NCBI GenBank assembly: GCA_030581615.1
Contig: JAKTTT010000040.1
Span: 124,001 to 188,000, forward strand
DNA: 64,000 nucleotides
Origin: Alloascoidea africana
Lineage: Eukaryota > Ascomycota > Alloascoideomycetes > Alloascoideales > Alloascoideaceae
Direction: 5' to 3'
In this document: piece by piece, positions 43,121 to 54,229 of the stretch
Layout of the letters: each line of letters begins with the position of its first letter
Numbering within the stretch: the stretch's first letter is position 1
Notes under the pieces: model-generated
What the model was told of the DNA's origin: nothing
The model's input: the letters and a program-made list of their open reading frames with translations, nothing else
Database searches by the model: none
Position numbers and translations under genes: made by a program

Positions 43121-44848
43121 ATGAAATTCGCAAAGGTCTTCCAGCAGATTCTGGAAGATGAGGGCCTGCCCGAGTCCTGGACCGCTTCGGCCATCCAGTA
43201 CAAGGCGCTTAAAAAGTGTATCAACAGAGTTGTGGCAGAACTTGACAGCGTCGGCCTACAGAAAAACCTGCTCAAGGAGATGATCGTGAAGGACTCGCCT
43301 GCTGGTTTGCAACTCCAGCTCCATCTCCAGGACCAGGACCAGGACCAGAATGAAAATCAAACCACGGCGACTGTGCCCGCGGCCGTGCCCGCGGCCACCG
43401 TCGTCTACTCCTTTGATACCGTAGACTCGGGCTACCTCCCCAAGCTGACTATGAGACCAGAGGCTGACAGCAACGAGGTCCGGGGAATCTTGGAACTACT
43501 GGATCAGAACCACGAGCGGTATAGCATCGTCATAGCTCCGCCGATACATAGTCGTCTATCCGAGCTTGCCCTATCTGATGTCGATCCTAGTCAAGACTCC
43601 ACTCCCCCAGACGAAGAGAGCCTGATGCCTGACTCCTCCTGCACCCTCGATGTCAGTGATAGTGACACAGATTCCATCTCAACAGGCGCCGCATCCAGCT
43701 CCAGACATTCCATACCCGGTTCTCTCCCGCTTCCCTCCCAGTCCGCAGAACCTGAACCTGAACCTGAACCTGAAGCTATCGAGAAGATTGAAATACGGCT
43801 GAAAGCAGATACAGAATTCTTCCAAAAACTCACCTCCGAATTGGCTGCCCTCGACAAACTAAAAGTTCAAGAAGAACAAAACTTGATCCTACAGATAAAC
43901 TCTATAGCCAGTGACATTGGCAAACTCTCAACCCCAGATAAAAGAAAGAATGACCTTTACGCTTGGCGTGAAATTTTTAAATTATACATTGAAGCAGACA
44001 TTTTCTTTACATCAAATGAACTTCGAAGAAGTGAACGAGACGTTGAACATGCAAGAAGAAGATTACAAGAATTCGATTCAACTGTTAAAAAACTCCCCTT
44101 GATACCAAATTTCAAATCAAAGACAAAAGGTTTAATCACCTATAATTCTTTCCTTGCTCTAAATGCTTCATTGTTAAGAGCCCTAAGATTTCAAAAAATA
44201 AATAAATTGGCAATCGCAAAAATCTTGAAAAAATTCGATAAACAAACTTCTTTAACGTATGTGTTTCTCAAAACACATTTGCTTTTCGCTTTTCGCTTTT
44301 CGCTTTTCGCTCACACTAACATTACCATTACCAACAAAATAGTTCCCAAATCGTCTTCCCAACACTTATTGCAAAAGATCCATTTATAAGTGAATCTTTT
44401 GTACAATCTCTTTGTCAAGTTATTGGGAATCGTCTTTTAACCATTGTTCCACAATTGGATGATTATACCTGTCCAGTTTGCTTCAGTATCACCTATAAAC
44501 CGATAAAACTAGACTGTGGTCATACTTTTTGTATCCGTTGTATGATCAAATTGCAAAGATCTAATGAAGACCATTGTCCTCTTTGTAGAGAACCTGTTGT
44601 TTTGAAAGCTGATGAATGTAAGATGCCCCTTCCTCCTCCTTCTTTCCCTTTTTTTCTAATTTTTTTTTTTTGCTAACTAACAATTTATAGCAAACTTGGA
44701 CACGGCGAGAATGGTTTTCCTTAAACAGTATTTCCCATTGGAGGTTAAAAAAAAACAAGCAGATAACGAACAGGAAATTGTTAAAGAACAATATGAAGCT
44801 GTTTGGGGTCCTGGATCCATGGAAGGAGCTTCATGTATGCTCCAATAA
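43121..44848 (+). CDS. SPX-domain RING E3 ubiquitin ligase (RING-14-like)
   Basis: Three exons (43121..44256, 44343..44617, 44691..44848), introns 86 and 73 nt with CTAAC branch sites, 522 residues. The SPX domain is split. Its opening MKFAKVFQQILEDEGLPESWTASAIQYKALKK is followed by a long insertion with Asp-Gln and Glu-Pro repeats. It resumes at KADTEFFQKLTSELAALDKLK and ends with ITYNSFLALNASLLRALRFQKINKLAIAKILKKFDK. Basic Lys residues there are the inositol-pyrophosphate site of the family. A C3HC4 RING follows (about 420-463: CPVC, CGHTFCIRC, CPLC), then a NLDTARMVFLKQYFPLEVKKKQ helix. Filamentous fungi have such proteins (N. crassa RING-14) and plants have NLA, a phosphate-transporter ligase. 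I know of none in S. cerevisiae. The first intron contains CTTTTCG tandem units. Confidence 0.9.
44281..44310. repeat. CTTTTCG-type tandem repeat inside an intron
   Basis: Four units lie directly before the CTAAC branch site of intron 1 of the SPX-RING gene, where they provide a pyrimidine-rich tract. Confidence 0.85.
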
Positions 44849-45130
44849 AAAAAAAAAAAACATTGATAAATTTCTTCATTTCTCTTTTTTTTTTTGCATT
44901 TTCTTGTATTCTCTTTATGTATGTTGTTTTCCTTATAAAGCATTTCTCTTTATATACATATTCTTATAAGTATAGCAGTAGTAGTAGTAATATAGTTGTT
45001 CTAATGAAATTTAATGCACTTGCTTGTTGTGTGTCTTGTTGCCTGCGTTCCCCCAAACTCTCCTTCAACAACATCCTCCTGGCTTCAAATTCACCTTTCC
45101 ATCTCCACAAGTTGTTCTCGCCACCCAAAA

Positions 45131-47405
45131 ATGGGCCTCGACAAACAGAAAAAATACGACCGCCAGTTACGCCTATGGGCAACCAATGGTCAAACTTCGC
45201 TGGAACAGGCACATGTCTGTCTGATCAACGCGACACCCGCTGGTTGTGAAACCCTCAAGAATCTCATCCTTCCAGGTAAGACAATTGTGCTCAGTGTTAA
45301 GTAAATGGACTAACCCATCTCCCCCCACAAGGAATCGGCAAGTTCACCGTGATTGACAGCGCTGTGATCGACGAGATGGATCTCTCTTCGAATTTTTTCT
45401 TAGAAGAATCAGATCTTGGTAAACCTCGAGGCGCTGTTGTTACAAAGCTTTTAAATGAATTGAATCACGATGTCCAAAACAACTTTATCCAGGTTCCCGT
45501 ATGTGCGAAATAATAGTAATAATAAGTCATAGAAACATGCTGAAATTTTACTGACTTGTTGTCTGTCGGTGAGATGTTTTTTGAGAGGGGACGGATGGAG
45601 ATTAGCACTATTCAAGTTTTAAAGCATTAGAATTGGATCATCAAAATCATAGAAATGACGATGATGGTTATGAAAATGGTGATGAGCTTGAGTTTGAATC
45701 CGGGTTTTGGACCCAATTTTCAATAGTGATTGCCTGTTCATTACCATTATCAACCGTTGATTATCTTTCCTCACGACTTTATACCCGAAATGTACCCTTA
45801 CTTGTACTTGACACAGTAGGTTTTTATGGCAATTTAAGAATTGTGCAACGAGAACATACAGTTATTGAGACTCATCCTGAAACCCTGGTGGACGTGCGAT
45901 TGGATGAGGACTATTCCGATGAGTCTGTTTGGCCTGAATTGGTTGACTATGTAAGGTCTGTGGATCTTAATACACTGGGACTTGTTGATAGAGCTCATGT
46001 CCCATATGTCGTACTTTTGATTCAGGAACGACTAAAGTTGAAACAAAAGAAACAGGAGGAAGGAGAAGATGAGCTCATGGCTGAAGCAAGTATTAAAGAA
46101 ACACGGAAAAGTCTCAAAACGACAAGAGAACTTCAAAATGAAATCAAAGACCATCTACGAATGTTGAAAAAAAATCCAGAGGAGGACAACTTTGATGAGG
46201 CAATTGCCTCGGTATGGCGAATGTTCCCCCGATCGAAAACCACCATTCCCGAACAAATCCTCGATTTGATTCATGATCCGGCTCTTTTTAATGTCTCGAG
46301 AAACGTAAGTTCTATAACCACCACAATCAAACACGCATTTTGTGAAACTGATTCCAACATCTCTCTTTCCACATAGTCTTCTCCATTTTGGATCCTTGTC
46401 CGTGCTTTGAAATTATACCTTGAACTCCCTGAATCTAGAGGACGTTTACCCCTTTCTGGAGTTCTACCCGATATGAAAGCAGATACAAAGTCTTATGTTA
46501 CAATTCAAACCATGTATGTACATTCACGCTAAAAGCCATTTATTGTTTTGAACAGTTTTTTTTTTCTAACTCTTTTGTTTTTGAAAGATATCGAAACAAA
46601 GCTTTAAAAGACAAGGAATTGTTTCGAAAGATGGTTGAAAAAGTTCTTAAACAGATCGATCCTTCAAACAACAACAACAACAACTCGGTATCGATACACA
46701 ATGCTTTCCCAACAGACCTGATTGACCAATTTTGTCTAAATTCGAGATTCCTAACTGTCCAACGTGGTTCAAAGTCTAACCTGACAAAACTTTTCAGTAT
46801 GATGATTTCTTGACGATAATTGATAAAAATATCTTTTCAAGCAATTTTTTGGCTAACCTTGAATTAGAACTGGAACTCGAAGAATCCAACTCTTCTGCAT
46901 ACCTCTATATAGCCCTCCTTACCCTCAGCCATTTCCTAGATGATCACAGTGGCAGATCTCCAGGCTCAATCGCAAATGATGATGATGATTATAGCACCAC
47001 GCTAAATTCTCTTGTTAAGTTGGATTATTATGAACTTGAATCAACTGCAGCTGAGATTTTGGAACGTATCGGAATAGATACCGTCCCGGAAAGTTTGAAG
47101 AACTACTTGAGAGAAATGTAAGTTTTTACTTTTTTATTGGGAAGGGTTTACTTTGGTCACTGACAGATCACGGATAAAAGAACGAGGGCAAACGGCTCAC
47201 AACTCCACAATATTGCATCTTTTATGGGTGGAATCGCTGCACAGGAAGCATTAAAGGTAAGCAACATGAAATTTCCAACAAAAGAAATTTTGGGGGATGC
47301 TAACTAACCTTTTTTGTGTAGTTTCTTACATGTCAATATGTTCCTCTCGATAACATACTGGTATTTGACGGCATAAAAAGTGAAATTAGTAAATGGAAAA
47401 TATGA
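45131..47405 (+). CDS. ULA1: NEDD8-activating enzyme regulatory subunit (APP-BP1/Ula1)
   Basis: The most intron-rich gene here. Supported exons are 45131..45275, 45332..45498, 45606..46304, 46377..46513, 46588 to about 46756 or beyond, 46798..47117, 47181..47256 and 47322..47405. [26 protein letters not shown] is the E1 opening, and [33 protein letters not shown] the Rossmann part. [18 protein letters not shown] is the conserved helix near the C-terminus, and the protein ends [21 protein letters not shown]. With Uba3 it activates NEDD8/Rub1 for cullin modification. The subunit lacks the catalytic cysteine, as expected. The junction near 46757..46797 is unresolved: the frame shifts by one there, and neither a 41-nt intron nor a one-base indel can be proved by eye. 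About 530-545 residues. Confidence 0.88.
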
Positions 47406-47510
47406 TTGATTGTGAATGGCATGCATGTCCAAAGGTTTGTTTTTTACTATTTGAATAGAATAGGAAGTAGTAAATAAAAAACGAAACCAAACCAAAAAAA
47501 GAAAAGTGGC

Positions 47511-49611
47511 CTATAAATCAAACGATGTAATCTCCTCTCTTTTATTTTTTTTCTTTCTTTCCTGTACCATTGTTTTCCAATCTTCCACTTCTTCATCACT
47601 ATCATCAAGATCGTTCAATTTCACTTTTATCCCCTGTTTCTCCTTTGCCTCAACAATTGCATCCTTCTTTTTCTGTTTTTTAGCTCTTCTTTCTTCTCTA
47701 TTTGTTTTTTTTTCCTTTTGATTCGACCATGCAACAGTATCCTTCTTCTTTTTCCGTTTCAGATTCTTGTCAGTGTTGTTGATTGATCCATCTTTCGTGG
47801 GATTCGTGGTACCTTCCATGAATTGTTCCTCCTGTCTTTTCCTCTCCTTTTCCACATCCGCATATTTGATCTCATCAAACTAAAAAAAGTCACAATTGAC
47901 GACGACGGGTTAGCAAAATCGCCCAGTATCAAACCACCAAAAAATAAATAAATAACAATGATAAAAGCATACTTACATTTATCTCTTCTAGAAACCCTTC
48001 TTTGGGTAACATCTCCTTTGGAATAAACCTCATCTCGGGCATTTTGGGTAATCGCACAATTCCAAACATTTTGGCCATATCTATATAATCCAAATCCTCA
48101 AGTCGAAATATCGATGTTAATACATGTTTCGAATAGTATCGGATAAAAGAAACATAACATCGAACTGCCAATTCATGTCTGCTTCGATCCTCCAATACCC
48201 ATTTTTTCGTCGCTTGTATAACAACATCATCATCATCATTTTGAAAAGTCTCTGTTTTATACTCGACCAAAGGCACTTTCCGAATTTGCATAAACCCAAT
48301 ATAATCCTCTTCTCTTCCCATGTTTAAAAAAACTATTGCATGGCCCTTGTTCATGCCCCGTCCTGTTCTTCCAGCTCTATGTAGAAACGTGTCTGGGTCC
48401 GTAGGCGGGTCCAGTTGAATAACAAGGTCAACATCACTAATGTCCAGACCTCGGGCTGCAACGTCTGTCGTCAATAACACGGATTTCTCAATACATGTTG
48501 TGAATTTTTCAAGTGCTTTTAATCGTGATTTTGAAGGAAGCTTCCCATGGTATGAAAAAAACTTTAGATCGTTTTGGACCTCCTTGTTAAATTCCGTCGC
48601 AAGATGTTTTAGAAGTTGATAGAAAAAAGTAACGCATATACAAGTGGGGAAAAAAACAATGGCTTTCCCAAACCGTGTGTTTTGAAGTATCGCGAGAAGT
48701 AGAGATATTTTCTCAGATGTTTTTACAGTGGAATATGAAAGAGTCAGGTTTTGAGGTATCGATTGAACTTTTAACAAATCACCACCACCATTTGTTGAAC
48801 TGGAGTTGGACTCTGTGACTCGGACTAGGTAAGGATTCGTCATACCTGATTTGAACAATGAGTTTTTCGCACTTGATATCGTCGCTGAAAATAGCCCTGT
48901 TCGTCGCTGTTTGGGTAACAGTTGAAAAATGGAATCAACCTCTTGTTGAAATCCCAAATCCAACAAACGGTCTGCTTCATCCAATATCAACATCTCGCAA
49001 TTTTTCGTTTTCAGTTTCACAAATGATGTTTTTAAAAATTCCATCAACCTCCCTGGCGTACCAATGATAACCTGTGGCTTTGAATTCCTAAAACCAGAAA
49101 CATCCTCTTTTAAATCCTTTATAGACGTCAACAATTGGGTCTGTATTCCTAGTTCAGAAGGCGCAAACTCCAAAAGCTTTTTAAATACATGACTTATCTG
49201 AAAGGCAAGCTCTTTCGTAGGTGCAATCACAACGGCCAGTATCTCATCACCTCCTCCTGTACTCTTTTGTCTCTGTCTTTGTGCTTGTCTTCGTCGTGTA
49301 ACAAGATCAAGAATAGGAAGCGCAAACGCTAACGTTTTACCAGAACCTGTAACTGCCTCCACAACAGGGTCCTTATGTCCACATAAAAGAGGGATCGTTG
49401 CTGCTTGAACTGGAGTCATGGACTCAAACCCTTGAGCCTGTACCGCATCAAGTCTAGATGTTTATTTGAATGTTAGAATTTCAAATAGATATAGAGGAGC
49501 ACAAACTCCCAGCTTCTTCTTGTGTTTTCCGTTTTTTTTTTCTTACATCCAATCCGATAGTTCACACTCCAAACTTTCCCAATTTCTCGTTTTTCTCTCG
49601 GTCTTAACCAT
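47511..49611 (-). CDS. SPB4: ATP-dependent rRNA helicase Spb4 (DEAD box)
   Basis: Three exons (49611..49547, 49453..47977, 47879..47511), introns 93 and 97 nt with CTAAC-type branch sites, 636 residues (S. cerevisiae Spb4 606). The first exon gives WESLECELSDW and the second starts ILDAVQAQGFESMTPVQAATIP (Q motif). Helicase motifs in order: AVTGSGKT, PTKELAFQI, GTPGRL, DEADRLLD, FSATIS, TTDVAARGLD, HRAGRTGRG. Motif Ia reads PTKELA where PTRELA is usual. After the helicase core come the Spb4-specific KMFGIVRLPKMPEM and FLEEINFDEIKYAD, and a very basic KKKK-rich tail. It works in the nucleolus on 60S pre-ribosomes. Confidence 0.95.
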
Positions 49612-50220
49612 GACTATAACTCAGTCTACGATATTGTTGTAGCATTAGTTTTTTTTTTTTTTTCGGATACTACTACTCTACAAAGATGGGCATTACCCGG
49701 ACCATGCACTTCTTTTTTTCAGGAACTTCATCTTTATGTTACATCCATACACACAGAATTGAGCTTTTTGATTTGTGATGGTCCACAGATATTGGAAAGG
49801 CGATGATGGAACACAGTGTGTCACTAGAAACCTAGGTCAATTTATTACAGATGTGGTCAGACCAGCCAGAAGGATAAGCGGTGGAAACCCATGGATTACT
49901 AACATCTTGGAAAGGGGAACAAGCAGAGCTTCAGCAGTCCGTCTCAAGGGGAAAAACCGAAGAACGGGAGGGACAGAGAAACTGATTTTGGATTGTAATA
50001 ACAGAAAATTGTATTGTGTTCTATCCCCAGATCTCAATAGTGTTTGGATTTATCCAGTACAAGGCTAAAATAGAACATTTAATCTCAAACACCTACCTTT
50101 ATACGTTTGTGCGATGCGATTTGCATAATCGGCCATCAGATTCAAACCTTTCGAGAATCAAGAGAAGTTCTCGCTTTCTCATCTTTTTATAGGAGAAATA
50201 ACTAATTCAAAATTCTAATT

Positions 50221-50244
50221 GCTATATGAGGGTTTCCATATAGC
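50221..50244. repeat. 8-bp inverted repeat
   Basis: Arms GCTATATG (50221..50228) and CATATAGC (50237..50244) are exact reverse complements. A second overlapping pair, CATATA with TATATG, follows immediately. Confidence 0.75.
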
Positions 50245-50352
50245 ACTATATGAAGTAAGTAGAAATTCGAATAGATAACCTACCTGTAACGGTCCAGATC
50301 AAGCTAATTGATAATGAGAATATACAACCTCCAAATCCTCTCCAGGGCATTA

Positions 50353-50378
50353 CTCCTCTATATTGATATATAGAGGAG
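50353..50378. repeat. Perfect 11-bp inverted repeat
   Basis: Arms CTCCTCTATAT (50353..50363) and ATATAGAGGAG (50368..50378) are exact reverse complements around a 4-nt spacer, in noncoding DNA about 350 bp before MRP10. Confidence 0.85.
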
Positions 50379-50724
50379 AAGATGAAAAACAGTGGGCCAC
50401 CTCCAAGATCAGAAAAAGCGTCCAGCTATATAGTTGCGACCAAAGTCTGGGTCATTACCCTTACGATCTCTTCGTTTTCCCATTCGCCATGTATTCTTGT
50501 TTAAACAGAAAACAGTTCTGTAATCATATACTTAAACCATACAAGTATATTGTAACCCATCACTTGATTAGACCACGTTAGAGTATTGAAAAGTTCCAGC
50601 ATTTGAAAAAGTAGATAAACTAGTATCATAATCCGGGTAACTGTGGTTTCTCAACCATCCACCAACGCAATACTACTCAGACTGGAGGTTTATTAACCAG
50701 GAGTTGCCTATTCGTCACTAAAAC

Positions 50725-51139
50725 ATGGGAAGCAAGCCTGTCAGACTCCCACCTTTGCCAAGGTTAAAGGTCAGGAAACCAGTGATTCAACAAGAGACAA
50801 ATTCTTGCCAGATTTTCCTATCCCGGCTGTTGAACTGTTGGTCAAATCAAGGTGTGAACAATGCTGGATGTGAAGAGCTGGTTCTCGGCTTGAAGACTTG
50901 TATGGAGACTCAGGTATGTGATTTCTTTTTTGGCTTGTTACTCTACTCTACTTTAGTAGAGGATTCTGGTATATGAAATGAAACGGCAAATAAATTGATC
51001 CGTTCAAAAAAAGAAATGGTTGAGGAACTAACCATGATGGATAACACAATTGTAGAATCGGAAACCACTCCAAAAGACCAAAATCAACTATCACGCTGCT
51101 CGGTTATATTCCAAGGTCGGCGGATTTCCTCATGATTAG
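50725..51139 (+). CDS. MRP10: Mitochondrial small ribosomal subunit protein Mrp10 (mS37)
   Basis: Exons 50725..50913 and 51056..51139 with a 142-nt intron, 90 residues (S. cerevisiae 95). The start KPVRLPPLPRLKVRKPVIQQE, the CHCH-type cysteines in SCQIFLSRLLNCW and AGCEELVLGLKTCMETQ, and the C-terminus KINYHAARLYSKVGGFPHD are all family hallmarks. The C-terminus is encoded entirely by the second exon. It is a CHCH protein that enters mitochondria by the Mia40 route and joins the small mitoribosomal subunit. It lies next to another mitochondrial gene-expression gene, MTF2, 314 bp downstream on the same strand. Confidence 0.96.
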
Positions 51140-51453
51140 AGTAAAAGCTCCTGGAGGTTTGAAGAGTGTAGGGGCTTGTTATAGATGTGTCTTTTGGCGC
51201 TTTCCTCCAATGTCTACTACAATACAAACACTACTATTCTTTTAAATTGTAAATAATCGTTTTAATAGTGAACAAATACGTTGGAAAATACTGTTGGAAT
51301 GTCGTAGCCAGTTTTGTATAGTGGTTGAGTGTTCAGAGCTGACCCAGTATGCCGTTGCGCTTGAAGTCTGAAAAATTTTGACTTTGTGGGAGCTTCACTC
51401 CTGTCCTCCCAACACTAGATTCATCACCAACATAAAGTGCAACAGCATCAGCC
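51140..51453. promoter_or_regulatory. MRP10-MTF2 intergenic
   Basis: Short promoter for MTF2. No distinct motif recognised. Confidence 0.4.
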
Positions 51454-52998
51454 ATGATCAATTTGAAGGTCAAGGCTGTTCGAATACAAGCACCTATTCT
51501 AGTGCGAGCGGGCCTAAAACACCAAGTTGTGCAATCAAGACCATGTCGAAGGCTCCTATCCAGTTCAAACACTCTGAGAAGTCCAACCAAGGGGAAGACA
51601 GATGGAGAAGAGCAAAAAGAGTTAGCAATGGGAGACGCAAATGAGAGTAGGTGGAGCTTTTTACGTTCAGAAGCCCCAAAAGACAATGAAACAAAAGACG
51701 ATAGGGGTGACAGTGATTTCGAAAATATACTGTCCAGGCTCTCAGAAGATAAAAAAGAGACAAAAAGCAGTAACGATACGCTCTCCCCAAATTCCGAATC
51801 TCTTTTCGCAAACGATTCAGTTGCAGATGAAGATACCAGGAGAGTAACGCGAAGAAGCAATTTCTCGTCAAGACTACCATCGTCGCATCTGAGTGCGTCT
51901 TACAAAGAAAGAGAATCGTTCTTCCAGATATTTAACGAACTCATGGCAAGAAGGGAGAAACAGAGCCAAAGTCATGCGCCAAACTCGAGAAGCGAGTTAA
52001 AAAGCACAGGCTCGGCAGAATCGAAAGGCATAAAGCCCAATCTCCAAGCCGTTTTCGAACGATCTTTTAACGACTTTGGTGTGGACAGTAATGAGAGGCA
52101 CGGCGAAGCTTTTGTAGGAACCAGAGGCCCCACTGGCAGTTCTAAAACTTCAAGTGACGACAGTGGAAACATTTCAGGGAGGAAAGCTGTTGGAGGATTC
52201 AACGTTTCCAGTGAAGATATAAGTGGTGTGCCGCTTTCTGTTTCACCAAGCTTTTTAGGCCATTCTTTATCTGCTGGAATATCCAAAATTTTAAACGACA
52301 AGGACAAAAGAAGACAAATTTTGGCTTTAATTCAACCTACTTTGGACTACATGTCTGAGATTAAAACGGATTTTGAGCTGGCAGAATACGTTAGAGAACA
52401 TATTATAAGAGCTTTCAAGAGTGATAGTGGGGAGGAGGCCCCGAGCAAATCAAAGCTAAAGAAACGGAAGAAGGCCACAAAGGCAGGCGATAAAGGAGAA
52501 AATGATGATGAATTTACAAGCTTGAAATCATCCAACCCAGCTCGGCCTATTGTACGACCCAAGACGTTGCCACTCCTGTTGAATGAGGGAATGAGAATTC
52601 TTGTGCAAGACTTTGGCACTCCAAATGAAGCCCTGACGCTTTTTGAAGAGACGAGAAAGGGCAGCATCGAGCTGTATTTCAGCGGATGTACCGTTGACGT
52701 TTATAATACTGTTCTCGAAATCAAGTGGAATTACTTTAGAGACCTATTTGCGGTTGAGGGTCTTGCCTACGAGATGGAGATCAACGGTATAGAAGGAAAC
52801 CTGAAAACGCTTGAAATATTACAGGAAGTGACGAAGACGATGAGATATATCCGAACAGGGGCCTATTCCGTTCATGGCGTGCCGATCTGGTGCCCTGAAG
52901 ACACCAACAAAATCCGGCTTCTCGACGAATATATAGCCCGACTGGTTAGAACACTAGGAGCACCTAACCCTCGGTTGAATAGCCGGTTCAGGCTGTAA
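51454..52998 (+). CDS. MTF2: Mitochondrial mRNA processing/translation factor Mtf2 (Nam1)
   Basis: Intronless, 514 residues. The first 60 are basic and Ser-rich with no acids (INLKVKAVRIQAPILVRAGLKHQ), as in a mitochondrial presequence. The middle is low-complexity Ser/Asp-rich. The C-terminal domain (about 350-514) is diagnostic: PKTLPLLLNEGMRILVQDFGTPNEALTLFE, VDVYNTVLEIKWNYFRDLFAVEGLAYEMEINGI and GVPIWCPEDTNKIRLLDEYI. In S. cerevisiae the protein couples mitochondrial RNA polymerase to mRNA maturation and translation. The ATG used is the first one that gives a presequence. Confidence 0.88.
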   Translation: MINLKVKAVRIQAPILVRAGLKHQVVQSRPCRRLLSSSNTLRSPTKGKTDGEEQKELAMGDANESRWSFLRSEAPKDNETKDDRGDSDFENILSRLSEDKKETKSSNDTLSPNSESLFANDSVADEDTRRVTRRSNFSSRLPSSHLSASYKERESFFQIFNELMARREKQSQSHAPNSRSELKSTGSAESKGIKPNLQAVFERSFNDFGVDSNERHGEAFVGTRGPTGSSKTSSDDSGNISGRKAVGGFNVSSEDISGVPLSVSPSFLGHSLSAGISKILNDKDKRRQILALIQPTLDYMSEIKTDFELAEYVREHIIRAFKSDSGEEAPSKSKLKKRKKATKAGDKGENDDEFTSLKSSNPARPIVRPKTLPLLLNEGMRILVQDFGTPNEALTLFEETRKGSIELYFSGCTVDVYNTVLEIKWNYFRDLFAVEGLAYEMEINGIEGNLKTLEILQEVTKTMRYIRTGAYSVHGVPIWCPEDTNKIRLLDEYIARLVRTLGAPNPRLNSRFRL

Positions 52999-53145
52999 AT
53001 AGCATTCAGTTGTAAATAGAAATGACAAAAGACTGATGATCCACAGTATTAAGAAGGTACAGGTTTACACCCATTGATTATCCAACTCCACACACTCTCT
53101 CGCCCACACCAGCTCCAACCACTCCACACACAAAATATTCTGAAC

Positions 53146-54229
53146 ATGACTGTAATGCCCCAAGAAGTCCCTACATTTCCAAGTAACCCCAAGTCATTGG
53201 AAGAAGAAAGCTGCCCTACGAAGAATATGCCGTCTCAGAATGGGACTAAGCAAGAAAAAGCAGTTACACTGTCCTTGGTACCAACAGGCACACTCTTGGC
53301 CGAGGCATGTGCAGAAGCCGATGGAGTTATTTCTCGCTTTCTTTCTCTCAGTCCGACAGAAGCAGACTCAGATGGAACTCCAACTTCGAATAATCTGTTA
53401 AAGAGAACTCAGGAGCAAGTCAAACACTCCATGTCCATATTTGAGGATGCTTTCAACAGGTTTAGGTAGGTTACTCATCTCGTTTTCATCAGCGCTAGCG
53501 AGACGCTTGCATACTAACCGAATTAATACACAAAGCCTCCAGGAAATTGCCATATCGTTCAATGGCGGCAAAGACTGTCTTGTAATGCTCATAATAATGC
53601 TCGCTGTTCTTCATTCGCATCCTTCTTTTAAGCACCGCCATGGCAAACGTGAAAACGGAAACTCAAATAATGGCACCACCAATAACCCAGTTAGCATCAA
53701 GAGCGCCTACCCTAATGAGCAGCTGCTGTCAGAGAGTCTCTCAACGGTCTATGTCCATGCCCCAAACTCGTTTCCAGAGGTAGAGGCCTTTGTAAACCGG
53801 TGCATCTCCAAGTATTCCCTTGATCTGCTTCGGTTCCCAGCACCTCTAAAATCCGGGTTTGCAAAATACCTCGAACAACACCCCTCGAAAAAGGCAATAG
53901 TGGTCGGCATCAGAAGGTGCGATCCTTATGGCTCAAAGCTCGAATACTTTCAAAGAACAGACCACGGATGGCCCGATTTCATAAGGATTCACCCCGTCTT
54001 GGAATGGCACTACGATGAAATTTGGCGGTTTCTCAAGTCTACAGATGTCGAGTACTGCTCTCTTTACGATAAGGGATATACATCTTTGGGAGGAACGAAC
54101 AATACTGAAAAAAACCCAATGTTAAAAACAGAATCCCTTGATGATAATGGGAATGCAATTTATAGGCCCGCCTATAAATTGTCCACCGCTCTTAACGGAG
54201 ATGACGACGAGAGGTTGGGCAGACACTGA
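53146..54229 (+). CDS. FAD1: FAD synthase (FMN adenylyltransferase)
   Basis: Exons 53146..53465 and 53536..54229, intron 70 nt with an ACTAACC branch, 337 residues. The PAPS-reductase-like nucleotide-binding motif IAISFNGGKDCLVML starts exon 2. Further matches are VYVHAPNSFPEVEAFVNRC, GIRRCDPYGSKLEYFQRTDHGWPDFIRIHPVLEWHYDEIW and the GYTSLGGTNNTEKNP loop with the following RPAYKL. It converts FMN and ATP to FAD in the cytosol. An alternative reading open through the intron from 53441 lacks the N-terminal helices and is rejected. The C-terminal Asp-rich end DDDERLGRH is family-typical. It converges with NUF2. Confidence 0.95.

Larger units (their letters stand above)
49612..50724. promoter_or_regulatory. 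Gene-free divergent region SPB4 / MRP10 with palindromes
   Basis: About 1.1 kb. It contains inverted repeats at 50221..50244 and 50353..50378 (listed separately) and a T15 run near 49650. The open frames at 49775..50068 and 50363..50581 show no family resemblance; the second contains one arm of the palindrome. Confidence 0.5.

Noticed and set aside
49775-50068. 97-codon plus-strand frame
   Set aside because: No recognisable family, no coding-like repeats or conservation clue, and alone in a regulatory spacer.
53441-53535. FAD1 reading open across its intron
   Set aside because: The spliced form restores the N-terminal helices, with a consensus donor, ACTAACC branch and AAAG acceptor; the unspliced start would truncate the protein.
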